From Callipepla californica brunnescens (Eukaryota; Chordata; Aves; Galliformes; Odontophoridae), in the NCBI GenBank assembly GCA_023055505.1, contig JALIRH010000013.1:2728001-2792000 (forward strand): 64,000 bases of DNA. Reading direction: 5' to 3'. A program made the translations under genes and the position numbers. This document shows, piece after piece, positions 1 to 14,001 of the stretch. Numbering within the stretch: position 1 is the stretch's first letter; each line of letters starts with the position of its first letter. Under the pieces are notes generated by a model. That model saw only the letters and a list, made by a program, of their open reading frames with translations, was not told the origin of the DNA and ran no database searches.

Positions 1-2579
1 GTCAAGGATGAAATCTGGCCCCAGTACAACAAACTAAGTAAATACTTCAGTCTGAATCGTTTATCTAATTAATCTCAATTTTTCAGCATGAATACAAACA
101 GGCTGCAAAGTCTTCGCTTATTTTTGTCTGTATTTGTTCACCGAATAGTTCACGTTCATGACACAGCTTTAACATGTCCACTGAACGATGGGAGAATTTC
201 TGACCTGTCCTAAGGTTGTGCAGTATGTGCCTGCCCACGAGGAATGTTTGTTCTGGAAAGAAAAAAATGTCTCTCCACTATTCCTCTGTGCCATTTGCTG
301 GAAAATCAATGCTATTGTTTAACATTTTTTGCCAATAAACTGACTTACTGAAGTGCTCAAAAGAGCCAAATGCTACAAATTCTGTGAAAGAATGCATAAC
401 AAAGATCATTTACCACTGCTCCTCCATCGCCTGTATTAAAAAATAACTAGGAGAAATAATCCCTTTTGGTTTTCCCTCTCTTTAAATAAATGCAGGGAGT
501 TGTATGGATATGAATAATTAAATAACACAGTGATTTATAGCTATTGCATATTTATGTGTTCTCTCTCTCCCTCTGTGTTTTTTAAGGCGTTTTGGTTATT
601 ATTTTTTTAATAAAAAGAGTCTGGAGATGAACTACACAATAAATCCCCCCTCCACGCCCAGGGCTCATTTTTCACTCGCCACACCACGTAAGGACAGCTC
701 ATTCTTTACAGTCACTGTTTCAGGGTGTCCTTCCAGTGCTCCTGTGGTTCTTGCATGGCCACTCACCAACCAAACTGGGCACTCCGCAGCCTCACTGGAG
801 TCTCAGTCACTCTGTGCAGAGGTGATGCCTGGAAGGCACTGGGTGGTCAGGTCTGCAGGAGGCAAAGTAATTGTGCCCTCCTGCAGCATGGTCACCAAGC
901 CAGGAAGGTGCTTCAGGCCCTTCTGCACAAAAAGATGCAGCAAAAACGCAGGTGACAAAACCACGTCACTGGGGAGCTGCAGAATCAAGACACAAAGAAC
1001 ATCCAGCCACTTCTTCTGGCTGGCAGCTGTCCACAAAAGCACTACAAGAGATGTTGCTTAAATGCCTCTCAAAACACAAATGTTATCACTACCAAAAATT
1101 GCTTAGTGTGGAGTACGTGGCCACAAGTGCGCATTAGCTGTCATTCCCTTATTTTTAAAGCATCCTGTTTAAGCCCTCCTGCTTTGTCCCCGCTGCAATT
1201 TCCTGGTGCCCTTTCCCACTGTACTGGGATGGATTGTACCAGCTGAAGGATTTCTTAGCACACGTTTTCTGTACTAAAAAGCACAGCCCTTCTCCCCCTT
1301 CCATTTGAACAATAATTTGTTGACTGGAGGAAAGCAAAGGGATTAAGAGTTCTCATGCTTCCAATTAAGTGCTCTGGCCTTCCCTACCTTGCTTTTTAAT
1401 CAGCGGCTCAGGGGCCCATTCCTCGTATACCAGCAAATTAATATTAGCTCTTAATGAAACAGTTACTGATAGCCAGGAATGAAAGCTGCACAGAGCGGAG
1501 GAAATTACTACAGAAACATCATTTGCCTTTCAAACTGCACGCAAAACCAATGACAGTGGCGTGCCCGCTAGTTTGTTTGTGTACGCCTTACCTATTCTCC
1601 CTGATTATTACATCAGCTGCTGCTGTGTGCTGGGAGGCCTGCTGTCTCTGAAGCATCCAGGAGATCACTCTGCTGGGGTCAAATAAGTTCTTCCAGCACG
1701 TTCAGCTCCAGCAGCCCTGCCTCCCCTCCTGCTCACTGCCCCAAGAGGTCCTCAATCCCAAACACCGCGTCCAGCGCTGACAAAATCTCACAAGCTGTGC
1801 CAAAAACACTCGATGACAACTAACATCTACATTTGCCTTTCAGCACCAGAAGCTGGCTTCTCGCTCCACCACTTTGCAGAGCTTTGAAGGCTGTCATCAG
1901 GCCTGACACGGGAACTCCCACACTCCCCATCACCTGCATGTTTGCATAACGGAGCCCTCCGACTGCTGTGCAGCTCTGATGAGAAAGAATTCCTCGTGGT
2001 GGCAGAACCCAGAGTGACCCTCATCAGAAAGCACAACGTTTGTGTCACTTCATGAAATGAAGAAGAGTGTAAGGAAGACAAAACAGTACAGAACAAACTT
2101 CCTTTGCTTGTTCTTCTTTCACTTTACTCCGGCAGAAAGGAATCCCAACAAGGCTATATCAAACCTATCTCACAATACTTTCTTAATTGGCATTAACCAA
2201 CGTTTCAGAAAGAATGGTTTCACTAATAAAAAGAAAACAAGAAGCAACTTATTACTTAAGTTATAAAATCAGAAGCAACTTGTATTAGCCAGCTTACAGT
2301 AATAGTACCCTTCAGATTCTGGCAGCAGTGAAGATAAAGTAATAATGCATTCACAAATAATTGTTCCCCACAACCCTGAATCACTTGGATACCATTAGCC
2401 TAGAGCACAATCAAGGCTCATTAGGATTCTCCAAATAATAAGTGAGAACAAACATGAGAAGGACTCCTGGTACAAAAGCCCACATAGTTTGCCCAAATCA
2501 CCCAAGCACTCCAGTGAGATGGAAGTCGCAGCAAACATCTTGGGTTTAAACGATTTAAGTTATCTTTAAGACTGGAGAC
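1..2579. other. non-coding DNA, nothing recognisable
   Basis: The first 620 bases are AT-rich and closed in all frames. From about 627 to 1137 several reading frames are open at once on both strands, up to 144 codons. Their translations lack any recognisable domain and no frame is preferred, so I do not call a gene. The rest is mixed unique sequence without repeats I recognise. Confidence 0.6.
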
Positions 2580-2608
2580 AAAAAAAAAAAAAAAGGTAAA
2601 AAAAAAAA
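2580..2608. repeat. A-rich simple repeat
   Basis: Fifteen A are followed by GGT and then eleven A. No target-site duplication or recognisable retroposed body is visible next to it, so it is a homopolymer tract and not a demonstrable retrogene tail. Confidence 0.85.
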
Positions 2609-3604
2609 ATACAACCCAAAAAGCTTTAAAATTCTGCTCATGCTGTGCTCTGCTTCATCTCCTCTCTCCCTTGTGCAGGCTCTCCTTTTTCCCCAGCCTC
2701 TTCTCCCAGCTCTGCCTTCACCTCTCCAGCACTCCTGGTATTCTTTCAGTGCCCTCCCAAGAGGGAAAGCGATGGAGGCAGACAGACATGAAACACGCCT
2801 AACAGCAGCCCCAGACAGAACGATGAATCAAGGTGAGGAGGGAGCACAGCAGAGCCTCGTCAGCGTGCACAAGTCTCTCACTGCTCGTCCTGCTCCTTTT
2901 CAAGCAGCAGCACATCCCAGGAGGCAGCCAGGTGTGCTCCTACAGGCAGAGCAGCAGTCAGTGCTGCACTGGGACAAAACCTTTCAGCACGCTGCAGAAG
3001 CCCACGGCCAACAGCAGGATAGGTACTCATTATTCCCTACAGCACGGTGCTAGAGACTGAGTGCTGAGGGACGTAGCACGTGTGGGCAGCAAATCAAAAA
3101 GGCCAAGTGACTGCACAGCTCCAGCAAGTCAGACCACAGCAACCTCTCTTCTCTATTCAGCTACAGGAACACAGCAAGAGCCCTTCACACCACACTGATG
3201 TTAAACCCACCAGAACACTGTCCAAGGGTGGCTGTCCACTAGCTGGCACAGTTTGTCTTTCTACCCTGGGAAGCTGCTGTCCTTTGCCTCTCTGCGATGG
3301 ATAGACAGAGCCTCATTCCTTCCAATGAGGATGTGGAGAACCAAAGACCTTAGTTTTCCTGGAAGGCTGAAGAGAAAAGGAGCTTTGCATGGAGAGGATA
3401 GGTTTGGCTCTCCGAGGCTGAAATGCTGCTAGCCAAGAACAGTGCAACAGCGTGAAAATTCAAACCAACTTTTCGTAACTCAAATCAGAATGATGCCTGG
3501 GGGCCTGTAAAATCAGGGAGCTGAGCAAGGAACGAGAGCAACACTGTGGGCTGAAAGTCAAAGACCTGGATCTCACTCCCAGCTACGTGATCCCAAGAAG
3601 CTAG
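2609..3604. other. non-coding DNA, nothing recognisable
   Basis: Pyrimidine-rich sequence near 2640-2750, then ordinary mixed-composition DNA. A 137-codon frame starts at 2640 but overlaps another open frame, is rich in S, P and Q, and has no domain. I see no splice-site pair or repeat worth calling. Confidence 0.55.
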
Positions 3605-3760
3605 GCACTGTCCCTAGCGCTGTTTAAGATGCGTTTAGATGAGGTGCTAAGGGATTTGATTTAGTAGCTTGGTGGGTAGGGATGGTGGTGGGAGGATGGT
3701 TGGACTAGATGACCTTGTAGGTCCTTTCCAAACTAATGAATCTATGAATCTATGAATCTA
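3605..3760 (+). mobile_element. CR1 LINE, 3'-end fragment
   Basis: The segment carries the CR1 3' untranslated signature in the usual order: a TTTAGATG..GTGCT.AGGGA block near 3634, a G-rich GGTGGGTAGGGATGG part, then GGTTGGACTAGATGACC at about 3700, then GTAGGTCCTTTCCAA. It ends in tandem ATCTATGA-like units at 3736-3760. Family knowledge: CR1 copies are usually truncated at the 5' end by incomplete reverse transcription and end in short tandem octamers, not poly(A). This copy is only about 155 bp, carries no coding region, and cannot move. It lies on the plus strand. Confidence 0.92.
3736..3760 (+). repeat. AATCTATG tandem units at the CR1 tail
   Basis: About three copies of the 8-bp unit AATCTATG close the CR1 fragment. 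Such octamers are the normal 3' terminus of CR1 and mark the end of the insertion precisely. Confidence 0.85.
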
Positions 3761-6700
3761 AGCTAAAAACCTAAAAACGATCTGAGCCTCCAGACCTTTC
3801 AGCGTCACATCCCCTCCCTCCACTTTTACTCACCCCACAAAGACCACAGCAGGGATTTGCCCAGCACATGGCACGCATCACGACCTCAGCGCTCACACAG
3901 CAATATTATAAAGCAAAGGATTTTAATAAGTCAGTCAGTATAAGGAAATCAAATCTTCCTCTGCAGAAAGCACAGGTTTCTTCAGCCACCAAGAAGCAGC
4001 ATTCATGTGAAGGGGTTCACACAGAGAGGCAATGCCAGAACAAATACCGTGATTAAGATTCTCCTGGCCTAGTCTTGGGAAGAATTGATAAAAATGTCAG
4101 ATACACTTGTCAAAACAAGATGAAGAATTGCTGCACAAAAATCCACACCAGTTAATCTGCCAGAGCAAACAAAACTACCTGGAGTCATATCAGATAAAGA
4201 CAAAGATAAAACACTGTCAACAATAAAGACAGTAATACAAAACATTTGGCTGGGGAACAAAGGCGCTCCTGGGCTGGGAAATCATCAGTGCTCCAAGACA
4301 AGAGGAGCACAGCAGCACGGCACAGCTCTGCTCACGACCTGTGCTTGTCCCCTGTGAGCTTTCCAAGGAAGGTGGAAGGAGACTGACTGCAGCAGGGCCC
4401 GTCCACTGAGGTCACTCAACATTACACCACTGAGACAGCAAAGAGAAACCACAGTGGTGTGGGAACGGGGCCACTGCAGCTGAATCTGATGGTTGGGACT
4501 GGTACGGGACAGCAGCACCGAGCAGGTGGTTAGAGGATCAGTACAGGACATGGGATACTGTACACAAGTCATGCTTCTGCAGAAATGCCTGTGCCTATGC
4601 ACAGGAAGGTTTGGAAAGAGCCACCAGCATCAGTACCATTTGTAAGTCCCCAACCTGTGCAGACAGGTGTCCTTTCCCAGCACACTTGATGAAAACTTTC
4701 AACATTTTTGCTTGTTGGTAAGATTTCATCATCTTTCAGGATTATTTTTGCCACTTGCCTTCTTTCACCTCTTATTTGTATAGATTCATTCAAAACCAAA
4801 ACATAATTTTAGCTAGGTATTAAAATAGCAAGCGAGCACAGTTTTGTATACTACAGCAAGGTCTGCACAGAATTTTTAATGGTTATTTCATGAAAGAATG
4901 TCTCCGTCAGCTCCAACAGAAGCGCAGCTGTGTACATACGAGGAAAACAAACTTAAAAGAAATACATGAGAAAGAAGGCAAGATGGGAGAGATGACCATT
5001 TTACAGCTACTTCTGTCACAAAGAATAAAGTTGATTATCACTCTTTGATAAGGAAGAAGAAAGCTGCCTAATGCTTCTAAAGCTACGTTGGTATATAATT
5101 TCCCTTTGAGTTCTCTGACTTTCCTCACGAGGCTTTCTTGTGCAAGGTTAGTGAGCAGAAAGCGAACTACTGTGGCTCCCTCTGAAACACAAGCTCCAGG
5201 CACCCAGCTGGTTCTGACAGCAATCCCTTAGCACAGTGCCAAGGCATGACTACACTGCAGCCTTCATGCCCCAGCTCTTAGCTTGTTATTTTCCCAGGAA
5301 TGCCACGTCAGGCTCAGTGCTGCAGCGCGTCTCCAGTGACCTTCCAACCCCGTAGCCTTCTCTTCCTAGGACTGAAATTGATTTTTCTCCTTTTTAGCAT
5401 ATAAAAAACTCACGTGCTATCTTTGCTGTACTGTTAGACTACAGAAAGTGGCACCTGAGCCAAAGATGTGTAAGCAGGTTTTATCTAGCCCTGACAGCAA
5501 GAGCCCGCAGCCAGCACAGAACCATACGAAGGCTGCTGCCATTACCCACTCCTGTCCAGAGGTGCAGCATCAGCTGCTCCCACTGGTGACAGTGAGCAAA
5601 GCAGGGGGAGCTGCCAGGTGCCTGCGTGAAACACAACGGCAGTGCCTTGTATGAATGGGAGGCAGGAGCAGGAAGCGAGGTTTAACAAATAACCCTACAA
5701 GAAGCAAAGATCAAAGAACTGTTAAGAACAGAACGTGCTATCAGTAGTCTCTTTAAGGTATATTCTGCACACAGCAGTGCTCTGATTTTCAGGAGGAACA
5801 CGAGTCCTTCTCCTTTGATGATGAAGAAATCACAAGCAAACGCTAAGATCAACGTGACTTTCTTCTGCAGCATGCTCTATGAGCAGCCTGGGCGCATTCT
5901 GAGACACAGCAAAACCTGCAAGCATTTCACCTGCGCAGAGGAGATAGTGTTCTGGCCGGCTGCAGGGCAGAGCTGGGGAGGGGCTGCTGTGTTCAGTCCG
6001 GCTGTGAGCACAGGCTTCCTCGCTGTCTCCAAGAGGGCCCACAGTGCTGGGTGGAAAATACATCCAAGCTCTCTCTCATGCCCAATCTCCTCTCCAGGGC
6101 CGTGCCACCAGCCATCACACAGCTTGTCCCATGTCCCAGGTGTTCCATGAGCTGCCCAAGATGCCCAAGCTGCTCCCCAGCAGCTCCTGTGCCCAGCGGG
6201 CAGCCTCCTGCTTCTGGGCGAAGACAAGGCTCTCACCTCCCTTCTCAGCAGCGTGGGGTTTGATATTCTCCTCACAGGAATGCTTTTGCTTTGTTTTAAG
6301 ATAATTAGATCTACAGATCAATACAGTTGTCTCCAAGCAGCAACTACGACCAAAGATGTCTATCAGCAACACGGAAAGCCATTCAAGTAGCGAGTGCCTG
6401 CAACCCCAAAGGCAGTTCATCCCAATTTCAAGCATAGAGGGGAAGGCCGCATCTCCACAGGGAGAACACAATTTAATACTGGGCTATGAAGAGGTAATGG
6501 GCTCAGGAGCAGAGCCTTGAAGCAAGCAGCACTCCTGAGAAAAACGTGGCATAAGAAATAGAGATTAATGTGAATTAAGAGGCTCAGCCAGCCCAACAAA
6601 GCCAACCTGCGGACTCCTACCAGTGTCACGTCAGCCAGTGCCTCGGTGCGTGGTTGGGAAACAACTTAATTCTTTCACCATCATTTCTGCTTCTCACATC

Positions 6701-7128
6701 CTCGTGGCCCTGGCTCCACCACCTCCACCAGGAGACAGACACACAAGAACCGAAATGCAAACAATATTTCTAATTCTGGACTTTTTAAAAAAAGATGGAA
6801 AAACTGTCTGTGTTTTCAAAGTGCTAAGCCACACGCCCAGAGGGCTTATATTTCAGCTGAAGGAAAAACACAGTAGGAGTTGAGAAATCTTTTCGCTCTT
6901 CTAAAAAGGAAATAAACTGAAAGCAAGATACACTAAATAAATTTTACCGCAGTACAGCACGAGGGATTAAGGGGGATTCAACCTGTGCCCAAGATGCTTC
7001 TAAGCGCAGATAAACTAGTTTCCCCCAGGTACAGCATCCCTTCCACGCGTCGTTTTCATTTGCAAAGCATTCAACATAAGCATTCTCTACTCTTCCTACA
7101 TCTATCAATTCACTTTTGATATAAGATC
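3761..7128. other. non-coding DNA, nothing recognisable
   Basis: Mixed unique sequence with no repeat family I recognise. A minus-strand frame at 4907-5203 (98 codons) has a balanced amino-acid composition in its middle part and a possible acceptor at its right edge (TTGTGTTTCAG on the minus strand). No good donor follows before the frame becomes hydrophobic and low in complexity, so I leave it uncalled. The frames between 5815 and 6471 overlap on both strands and are taken as noise. Confidence 0.5.
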
Positions 7129-7165
7129 AAAAAAAAAAACAAAAAAAAACCACTTTCAAAAAAAA
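7129..7165. repeat. A-rich simple repeat
   Basis: Eleven A, one C, nine A, a short break, then a further A-run. A plain low-complexity tract. Confidence 0.85.
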
Positions 7166-8689
7166 CCCACAAGACATCTCAGGAGAGCACTGCTCCTCTT
7201 AGTGCGTGGTTTCCACCGTGAGCTCCCCCAGCTCTCCCAACAGATGCGGCAGCACGCTTGCCGCAGTCCACATCGGGCTGCAGGATCTGTTATTGGGCTT
7301 TGATGGCATGGGAGCTCTACTGGAGAGCACGACATTCAAGTACAAAATCAGATTGTTAAATGTTCTGAAAATCCGGCCTTGAACAGGCTCTAACATGGTC
7401 AGCCCCTCCAAAACAGGTTTCTGATGGGTCCTTCACAACTAACTGCATTACTTCTGTGAAGAAAACAATCGGATGAGAACAGAGCGTCCTCGGGGATAGG
7501 AGATAATTCTGTTTGCATACTGCAACCGTTAAGAGTTTATTTAACAATGGGGACCAAACCGAATTATTTTTCAAAAGGAGTTCCTATTTCAACACTGCAA
7601 GCTTCTTTGCGACAAAAGGAAGGGGGGAACGCACTAACTTCTTTCTCACTCCTTGTTTTGATACTATTTTAAAATAAAATCCTTCTCTGGATGTGGGCGC
7701 GCACTTACCACTTCTGCTTTCACAGCCCCATTAAGGTCACAACCATCTCTGCTTCACTCCTTCACTCACCAGATGATCTTTTCTCTGCCCCCCCTGGCTA
7801 AAATGTCACTCCAGTGTGCTGACCTTCAAAGCTTTCAGCTTTAAAATAGCAGTTTGATCTGCCGTTCCGTTTCCCATTGACTGAGTAAAAGCAGTATCCG
7901 GGAGCAAGTTCTCAGACCCGTTACACCCTCCTCAATGCTGAACTCAGAAGATCAGAACCTAGTGGGGCATTACAGATGGACATACGTGGCCAATACGCAT
8001 TCACCCCCACCCCATCCCACCCTTTCTGCCTTTCCCCACTCCCACCAGGAGCTCAGGGCTCTTTAGCCTTGAGGTAGATGCTGCTAAATGAATAAAGAGT
8101 GCAGGAGCACAACACAATCTATCATCAGATTTTCTAACTTCTTTTGAGCACAGCAGCGATCTCTTCTTTCCCCAGGTTCACACTGTGGCTGGAAATGAAG
8201 AGGGCTCATTTATACCACACGGAGGCAGATGATGATTTGGGATGCACAGACCACGCCAGCATCCCCTTGCTGGCAATAGTGACAGGAGCTGGCTGCAGCA
8301 CAGGCAAAGCAGTCCGGCCTGTCCCAGCCACACTGCTGTCAGCACCCCACACAGCCACCTCCACCTTATTGGCTTCAAGTTAAGGGGCATTTAATGCAAT
8401 CTGCTCTTCCAATATGCACGTCAAGGGGAAAAATTAAAAGGTTTCAGTAACTACTCACCTAGCTGTGAGATAAGAAAACTTTATTATAAGAGAATCAGAG
8501 GGAGGATCCTAGCACTGAGCAGACTGCAGCCGTGCGGGCAGACAGCGCTGGGCCCTTCTCTTTCAGGCACTGAGCAGATCAAACCGCTTGCATTTCTCAC
8601 TGTGTATCTCCACCATCAATTTCTGGGCCGCGTGCGCTGTGTGTACGCACATAATGAGATTACGGCACCTTTTTCACCATTTTCTTCAG
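7166..8689. other. non-coding DNA, nothing recognisable
   Basis: Ordinary unique sequence. Donor-like ACTTACC at 7704-7710 and ACTCACC near 7764 (read as GGTAAGT and GGTGAGT on the minus strand) have no partnered acceptor with an open frame between. Confidence 0.5.
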
Positions 8690-8925
8690 GGGGAAGAAAA
8701 CTAAATAATGAGAATCGTTTTTCTACGAGATCTATATATTTAGAATACTCGGTACTAAATGTGACTTTTAAATCCTATTTCCCCTTACACAATTATTCTG
8801 ATATTCCTTCAAGGGAAACAGAATGGACTCAGACACTCTCCCGATGTGTGAAGAATACAGATTTTCAGTGTTACTTCGTGAAATGTTTGTGTTTGCCATC
8901 AACATATGGACATGTGTTAAACACG
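8690..8925. promoter_or_regulatory. candidate conserved non-coding block
   Basis: AT-rich, low in complexity breaks, and it retains several CpGs (in AATCGTT, CTACGAG, CTCGGTA, CCCGATG and TTCGTGA) although CpG is scarce in most of the surrounding DNA. Retained CpGs in AT-rich DNA are a weak sign of purifying selection or of an unmethylated element. No repeat or coding signal explains the block. This is inference only; alignment to other birds or to mammals would settle it. Confidence 0.25.
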
Positions 8926-11900
8926 TAGTTTGCTAAATATCAAATATTTCCCCCATAAACACGACAAAAAGCTCCATTTCTGGACTACGACTTTGGGAAA
9001 GGGTTGGAATCACTTGAGAACAAACTGGTTTTCAGATGCTGGTCAGTCCGCAGACTCTGTCTCCTTTGAATTAGTCTCTGCTCAGCACACAGGGAAGCAT
9101 CTCCCCCCAGAATGAATAACAGATTGCTGCAAAATATACAGCTGCCCAGGACTGTAAACTGGTCTGAGATTAAACTTCCATTTGTCACTGATATTTCATT
9201 TATTTTACATTGTTTGAGACTTGTGGAACACCACTGGCTCAAGATATTCCCCAGTCTCCAGCACAACAGATTACACCAAATCAAGGAAGACACGACGAGG
9301 TTTACTGGGTTTCATAACACTGATATAATCTCTTTTCATAATGCAGCTTTCACATGATAATGACCCAGAACGATTCCCCAGCCAGGAGCTGCTGGAAGTT
9401 TCAGGCAGCGTTTGAGTCCTTCTCTGAGCACAGCAAACCACGTAGGTGCTCATGGGGATGCTCCTCTCCCTTCTGTCAGCAACCCAAATCATCCCACATT
9501 CTGACTGCCCAATTTCAAATCACTGCACTTTTGGAAGGACTGTGCATGCCTTCACCATAGCAAAGCCAAAAGGAGCTGGTAAACTTGAAGCTGCTGCATT
9601 TTCCTGAGCTTTCCTTCCCCTCCCTCTCACCTCCATCCACACGCTCTGTATGGGGATTCTGCTGTCTCTCAGGGCATGCAGAAGTCCTTGCAAAGTCCCC
9701 GGCAAGCGTGGCTTCAGCCACACAAAGCCCATTTTGTGCAACTCGCTCTGCATTCATTTTTTTCCCCTCTTCTTTCTCTCAGAGCTTTTCCTGATAAAGA
9801 GTCAAATTAAAGTTCACTCGAGCAAGATGCGGCAGAGACGGCTGCTAGCCCGAGGCCAGTTTCTACTCCTGAGATTTCACAAGGCAGCCACTCGGAGCTG
9901 ATTACACGCTTTCAACAACGCATTTCTGACTTGACACTGGGTCTCAAGGAGCTCTAAATTTAAACCCCGTGGCCTCACGGTGCAGCAGTCTCCGCCAGTC
10001 GGGGCTGTGCAGGTCTCCCTGTGCCTTCAGCCACCGCTGCCCTTCCCGCAGGCACCCCGAGCAGCCCCGCGTGGATCTGAGACCTACATCACATGCACAC
10101 CAGTCTGCAACCAGAACTCCCTGCCTGGAAGAAAAGCACGCTGTCGGTATAAATACAATATATTAATTCATACCGTTACCTTAAGTTTCCTCCCAGTGGA
10201 CCATACTATTTTTAAACTCACTCTCGCTACAATTACAGCTTGGCTAACAATAGTGCCAGCATACTACACACTCAGCATTCCCATCTACTACTGCTCGTGT
10301 TTCTCTTTACTAACCCATCAGAAACCCAGCCCGAGGAGTTAGCAATCTGCAGGCACTGCAGCTGCTGCAAAAGCAGTTTCTCCCAGTTGATGCGGACGGC
10401 TCACGCATTAACCCAGCCACCTCTTGGCCGACACAGCTGGAAGGCAGGGCCGTGCTGTACACGCTGTTTGCTCTCAACCTCCTCTGGGTACTGCTTCAGG
10501 CTGCAGCAACACCTGTGACAGCATGAGTCAGTACTCATTACCTCCTATTAAAATGCAGCATGACTGCCTGGCTGGGTTCACTCCTGCTACAAACTCACTG
10601 AGTCCTACTGGCTACAGCCACCGACTGAATTTAGCACGGCATGTCCGATCCTCTTCTACATCACAGCAGACAACTTTTTTATGCACATCTGCCAACTAAT
10701 GCTGCAAGCACACTTGTATTTTCTGCTCTGTGTCGCCTTTTTTATTTTACAATCACGTAGACGAGAGAGAAAGGTCTACAGAAGCGATGGGCTCAAAACT
10801 CAGAAGAGTTATGGAGGATTATTCACTGTTTTTGTTTTTGTCACAGCTGATGAGTGATCATTTGGTACTGCTGCTTCATGTTTACAAACAAGCTGATCCC
10901 TGGCTGAGGCTGAACACCAAGTCCAACGGTTGTTTTGAAAGGTGATCATTTTCTCTGCTTTAACAGTCAGATTCAGAAGCAAAACCAGCACTGTAACACT
11001 GTGTCCATTGAACTGTGTTGGAACTGCACAACCAGCAGTTCCTCCTGCACTCATGGACCTGCCGAATCGGAGCATGAGTGCATTCAGGCCACAGAACAGA
11101 CAAAAGAAGTGCACTGCGTGCAGACTGACACCAGCTCCCTAACAGCTAAATGCTTCTTGGAACTGAGCTCTCAGCATCGAACCTGAGTTAAGCTGAACTC
11201 AAACAGGAGCGTGGCCATGATCACCTTGGGGATTTGGATCTCTTCATAATCACTGAACTTACTGGCTGCTCACACCGCTGCTATTAACCACATCCCATCT
11301 CCAGTTCTCTCGCATATTGAACTCGGAGAAATACAGCTCCCCAGGTTACCCAAGCCAAGAGAGATCTGCTATATTCTTTCCTTAATAGAACATTTGTCTC
11401 ATCAGAAGCAATTACATTTTTATCATTACTTTTGATGACTCCACTAAGCGTGGTGGCATTTTAATTTTTAAAAGCCCTCGGTACCACAGGCTGCCAGACC
11501 TTTGTTTTCACATTACGTTTTTGAATGTCTCAGTCCACAGCTTTACTGCTTTACATTAGAGCATAGGACAGAGCCTACAGCGTCCACTTCCAGCTCCCTC
11601 CCCACCACTGCAAGCCCACTGCCCTGACACTCTTATTTAGTGACTCTTTCACTGTGCAACGGGCACACCTAAGAGCAGGGACACTGACAGCACCTGGGCT
11701 CCTGCAGAACAGTCCAAGAATCCAGTGCCAACACACAGAGGTACTTAACATCCTGCTGCTCCACAGCCTCCTCAGCATTCCTGACTCCCAGGGCCCAGTC
11801 TGATGAACCCATCCCCACCAGGAGCTCTGCCCATGCCCTTCTGAGCTGGGTGCAGCCCACACCTCAACCTCCTCACTTTCGGGGGGAAGAAAGGGGGGAA

Positions 11901-14001
11901 CCCTCCCTGCCTCAAGTCCTTTAAATAATAATAAATAAAAATTCTCCATACGTGCTCCTGCCAAACTCCAGCTGCCAAAAACCTCTGCTAAGATGTAGAT
12001 GGGAGGGAAGAGGAGAGCAGTGATCTCTCCTGCTAATGGGATGGACAGCACACCCTAAAGCCATGGTGGATCAGGACTATTGTAGAAAGACATAACTTTT
12101 CTATCTGAGATCATTCCCCCCCTGCATGTCATGTACCTGAGGAGAAGCTGAGTCCTCCACCACCTAATCTCACAGATTTCACCACGCTGCACTGGAGTTA
12201 CAGTGCTTCACATAAGCTAAGATTCCCAGCTGTTTCCCTGAACGACAGCCTCTCTCTTTCCACCCAAATGTCCCTTTTACACGCAGCTGCAGCACATGAC
12301 GTTCTGACCCCCGTCTTTGCAGCCCTCCCCGGGCTGCTCTCCCTGCCATAGCCCTGGGTTTAGCAGCAGTTACCAGGGCAGCACCAGGCCTTGTGGCAGC
12401 AACCGAAGGGGCAGCACCCAGCACCACAGCAGGCATCCAAGCACACCGCTGTGCTGTGAGCACCAACTCCAAGAGCAACCTCGGAATACACACCCTTTGA
12501 CAGAGAGCTGGAAGAAAAACGCTCAGCAGCAATAACCTGTGTGTTAAATAAATACCAGTAAAGCTCGTAGCAACATTACAGACGCTTCTCTCGAGAGTCC
12601 TGCAGACTTCAAGGAAAATATCTCCCAATTATCATAAAAAGCTATCTCCTGCTTTCACAGTTCATCTATAATATGCTGATTGAGAATGTAGAACGTACAG
12701 CTCAGGCATTTCTGTGTAATCAGCTGTAACCATATCCTCAGGCGGAATGACGAGCAGTCGGAATAGCAAGACCAACACTTCAGCTACTCAGAGCCGGATT
12801 GCCCGGCGTTTACACCATATTCCCAGCAGAGAAAGGAAACAAAATATTTGCAACAAACAAGCATCTCCTCTGTAATATTAATCTTCTCTCATAACGGAGC
12901 CCTGGTGGAAGAACAGATTAATCAAGCCGAGAACAGAAGCAGACGGTCATGCAGCTCTTCACACTGCTTCCAAAAGTGAGCAGGAGGCCAGCATTCACAC
13001 CTCCTGGAAAAAAAGGCACTGTGGATGCAGGGAGAGCGCAGAGGTTTGGGATGAAGCTGAGGGCAGAGCACCCACGGGCACGCTGTGCTGCAGGGCTGGA
13101 GGTTAGGAAGGGAAGGGCTCCCATAGGTGCTGCTGGTGCAGGGCTGTATGACATACCTGTTCCCAGGGCTCTGCAGACAGCTGCTGCTGTGTGTTCATCA
13201 AAACTGACATCAGCTGTGGTGCACAGCCGCACAAACCCGAATGCTCTCAAGGTGCAAAAGGCAGCTCCTGCAGATGTAGGCCGTTTGCTCATGGGGATGC
13301 AGAAGGAAATCTGGCACAGGATTACTGTGCTCCCTAATAACCAACCACGCGAAGCAAACCATCAGCTGCTCTGCTAACAGAGAGGTTGTAGGAGTGCAAA
13401 TAGCCACTACACAACAAAAGCAACTTAAAGGAGAGCATCAGCAAGCAAGGAGGAACTGCTGAAGCACAGCCAGTCCTCAGCAGCTACAGGGACAGCCCAG
13501 GTAGCCCCATTTCTCACACTGCACCTCTGCAGATCACAGAGGATGCTCCTTGCTCTCAGCTTTTTGCTACGTGCCATCTGTAAAACAACAACGAGCCAAA
13601 AGACGTGCCAGACTGCAGCCAGGTATCGGACGGAAGTGAAAATACGTCAATGTGATTTAACGCTGCTGCAAAGAGGTTTTACACTTCAGCAGGCCCACAG
13701 ATGTGCCTGCGCACACACAGCTGTCTTTAATAACCAAATAACGTCAAAAAAGCCAATGAACAGAGGTGCTAAAACAGCCTGATCCCAAACACAGCACCAA
13801 CCTGACAGCAGCACTGGGCCAGGAGCGGCCGGGCATGGCATGGGCAGCATCCAGCCAAACCATCACCTGCTTTGGGGAAAGTAAAGCCTGGGTTAAAAGG
13901 AAAGGATATCATACGCCTGCTTGATTGTTCATTCTGTTGCTTGGATGCTGTAATTTCTTGCTAGGAAGTCACTGTTTGTTTGATTTTCTGCATTTTTCCA
14001 G
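8926..14001. other. non-coding DNA, nothing recognisable
   Basis: The region includes a GC-richer patch at about 9970-10110 with clustered CpGs, too short for a CpG island, and a GC-richer patch at 12950-13180. Frames up to 158 codons (11575-12051 minus, 12179-12628 minus, 12949-13377 plus) overlap one another antisense. Their translations are W-, L-, S- and P-rich without any domain, so I call no gene. A minus-strand purine run lies near 11880-11900. Confidence 0.5.

Noticed and set aside
2580..2608. A-run as the tail of a processed retrocopy
   Set aside because: No gene-like body upstream and no flanking target-site duplication.
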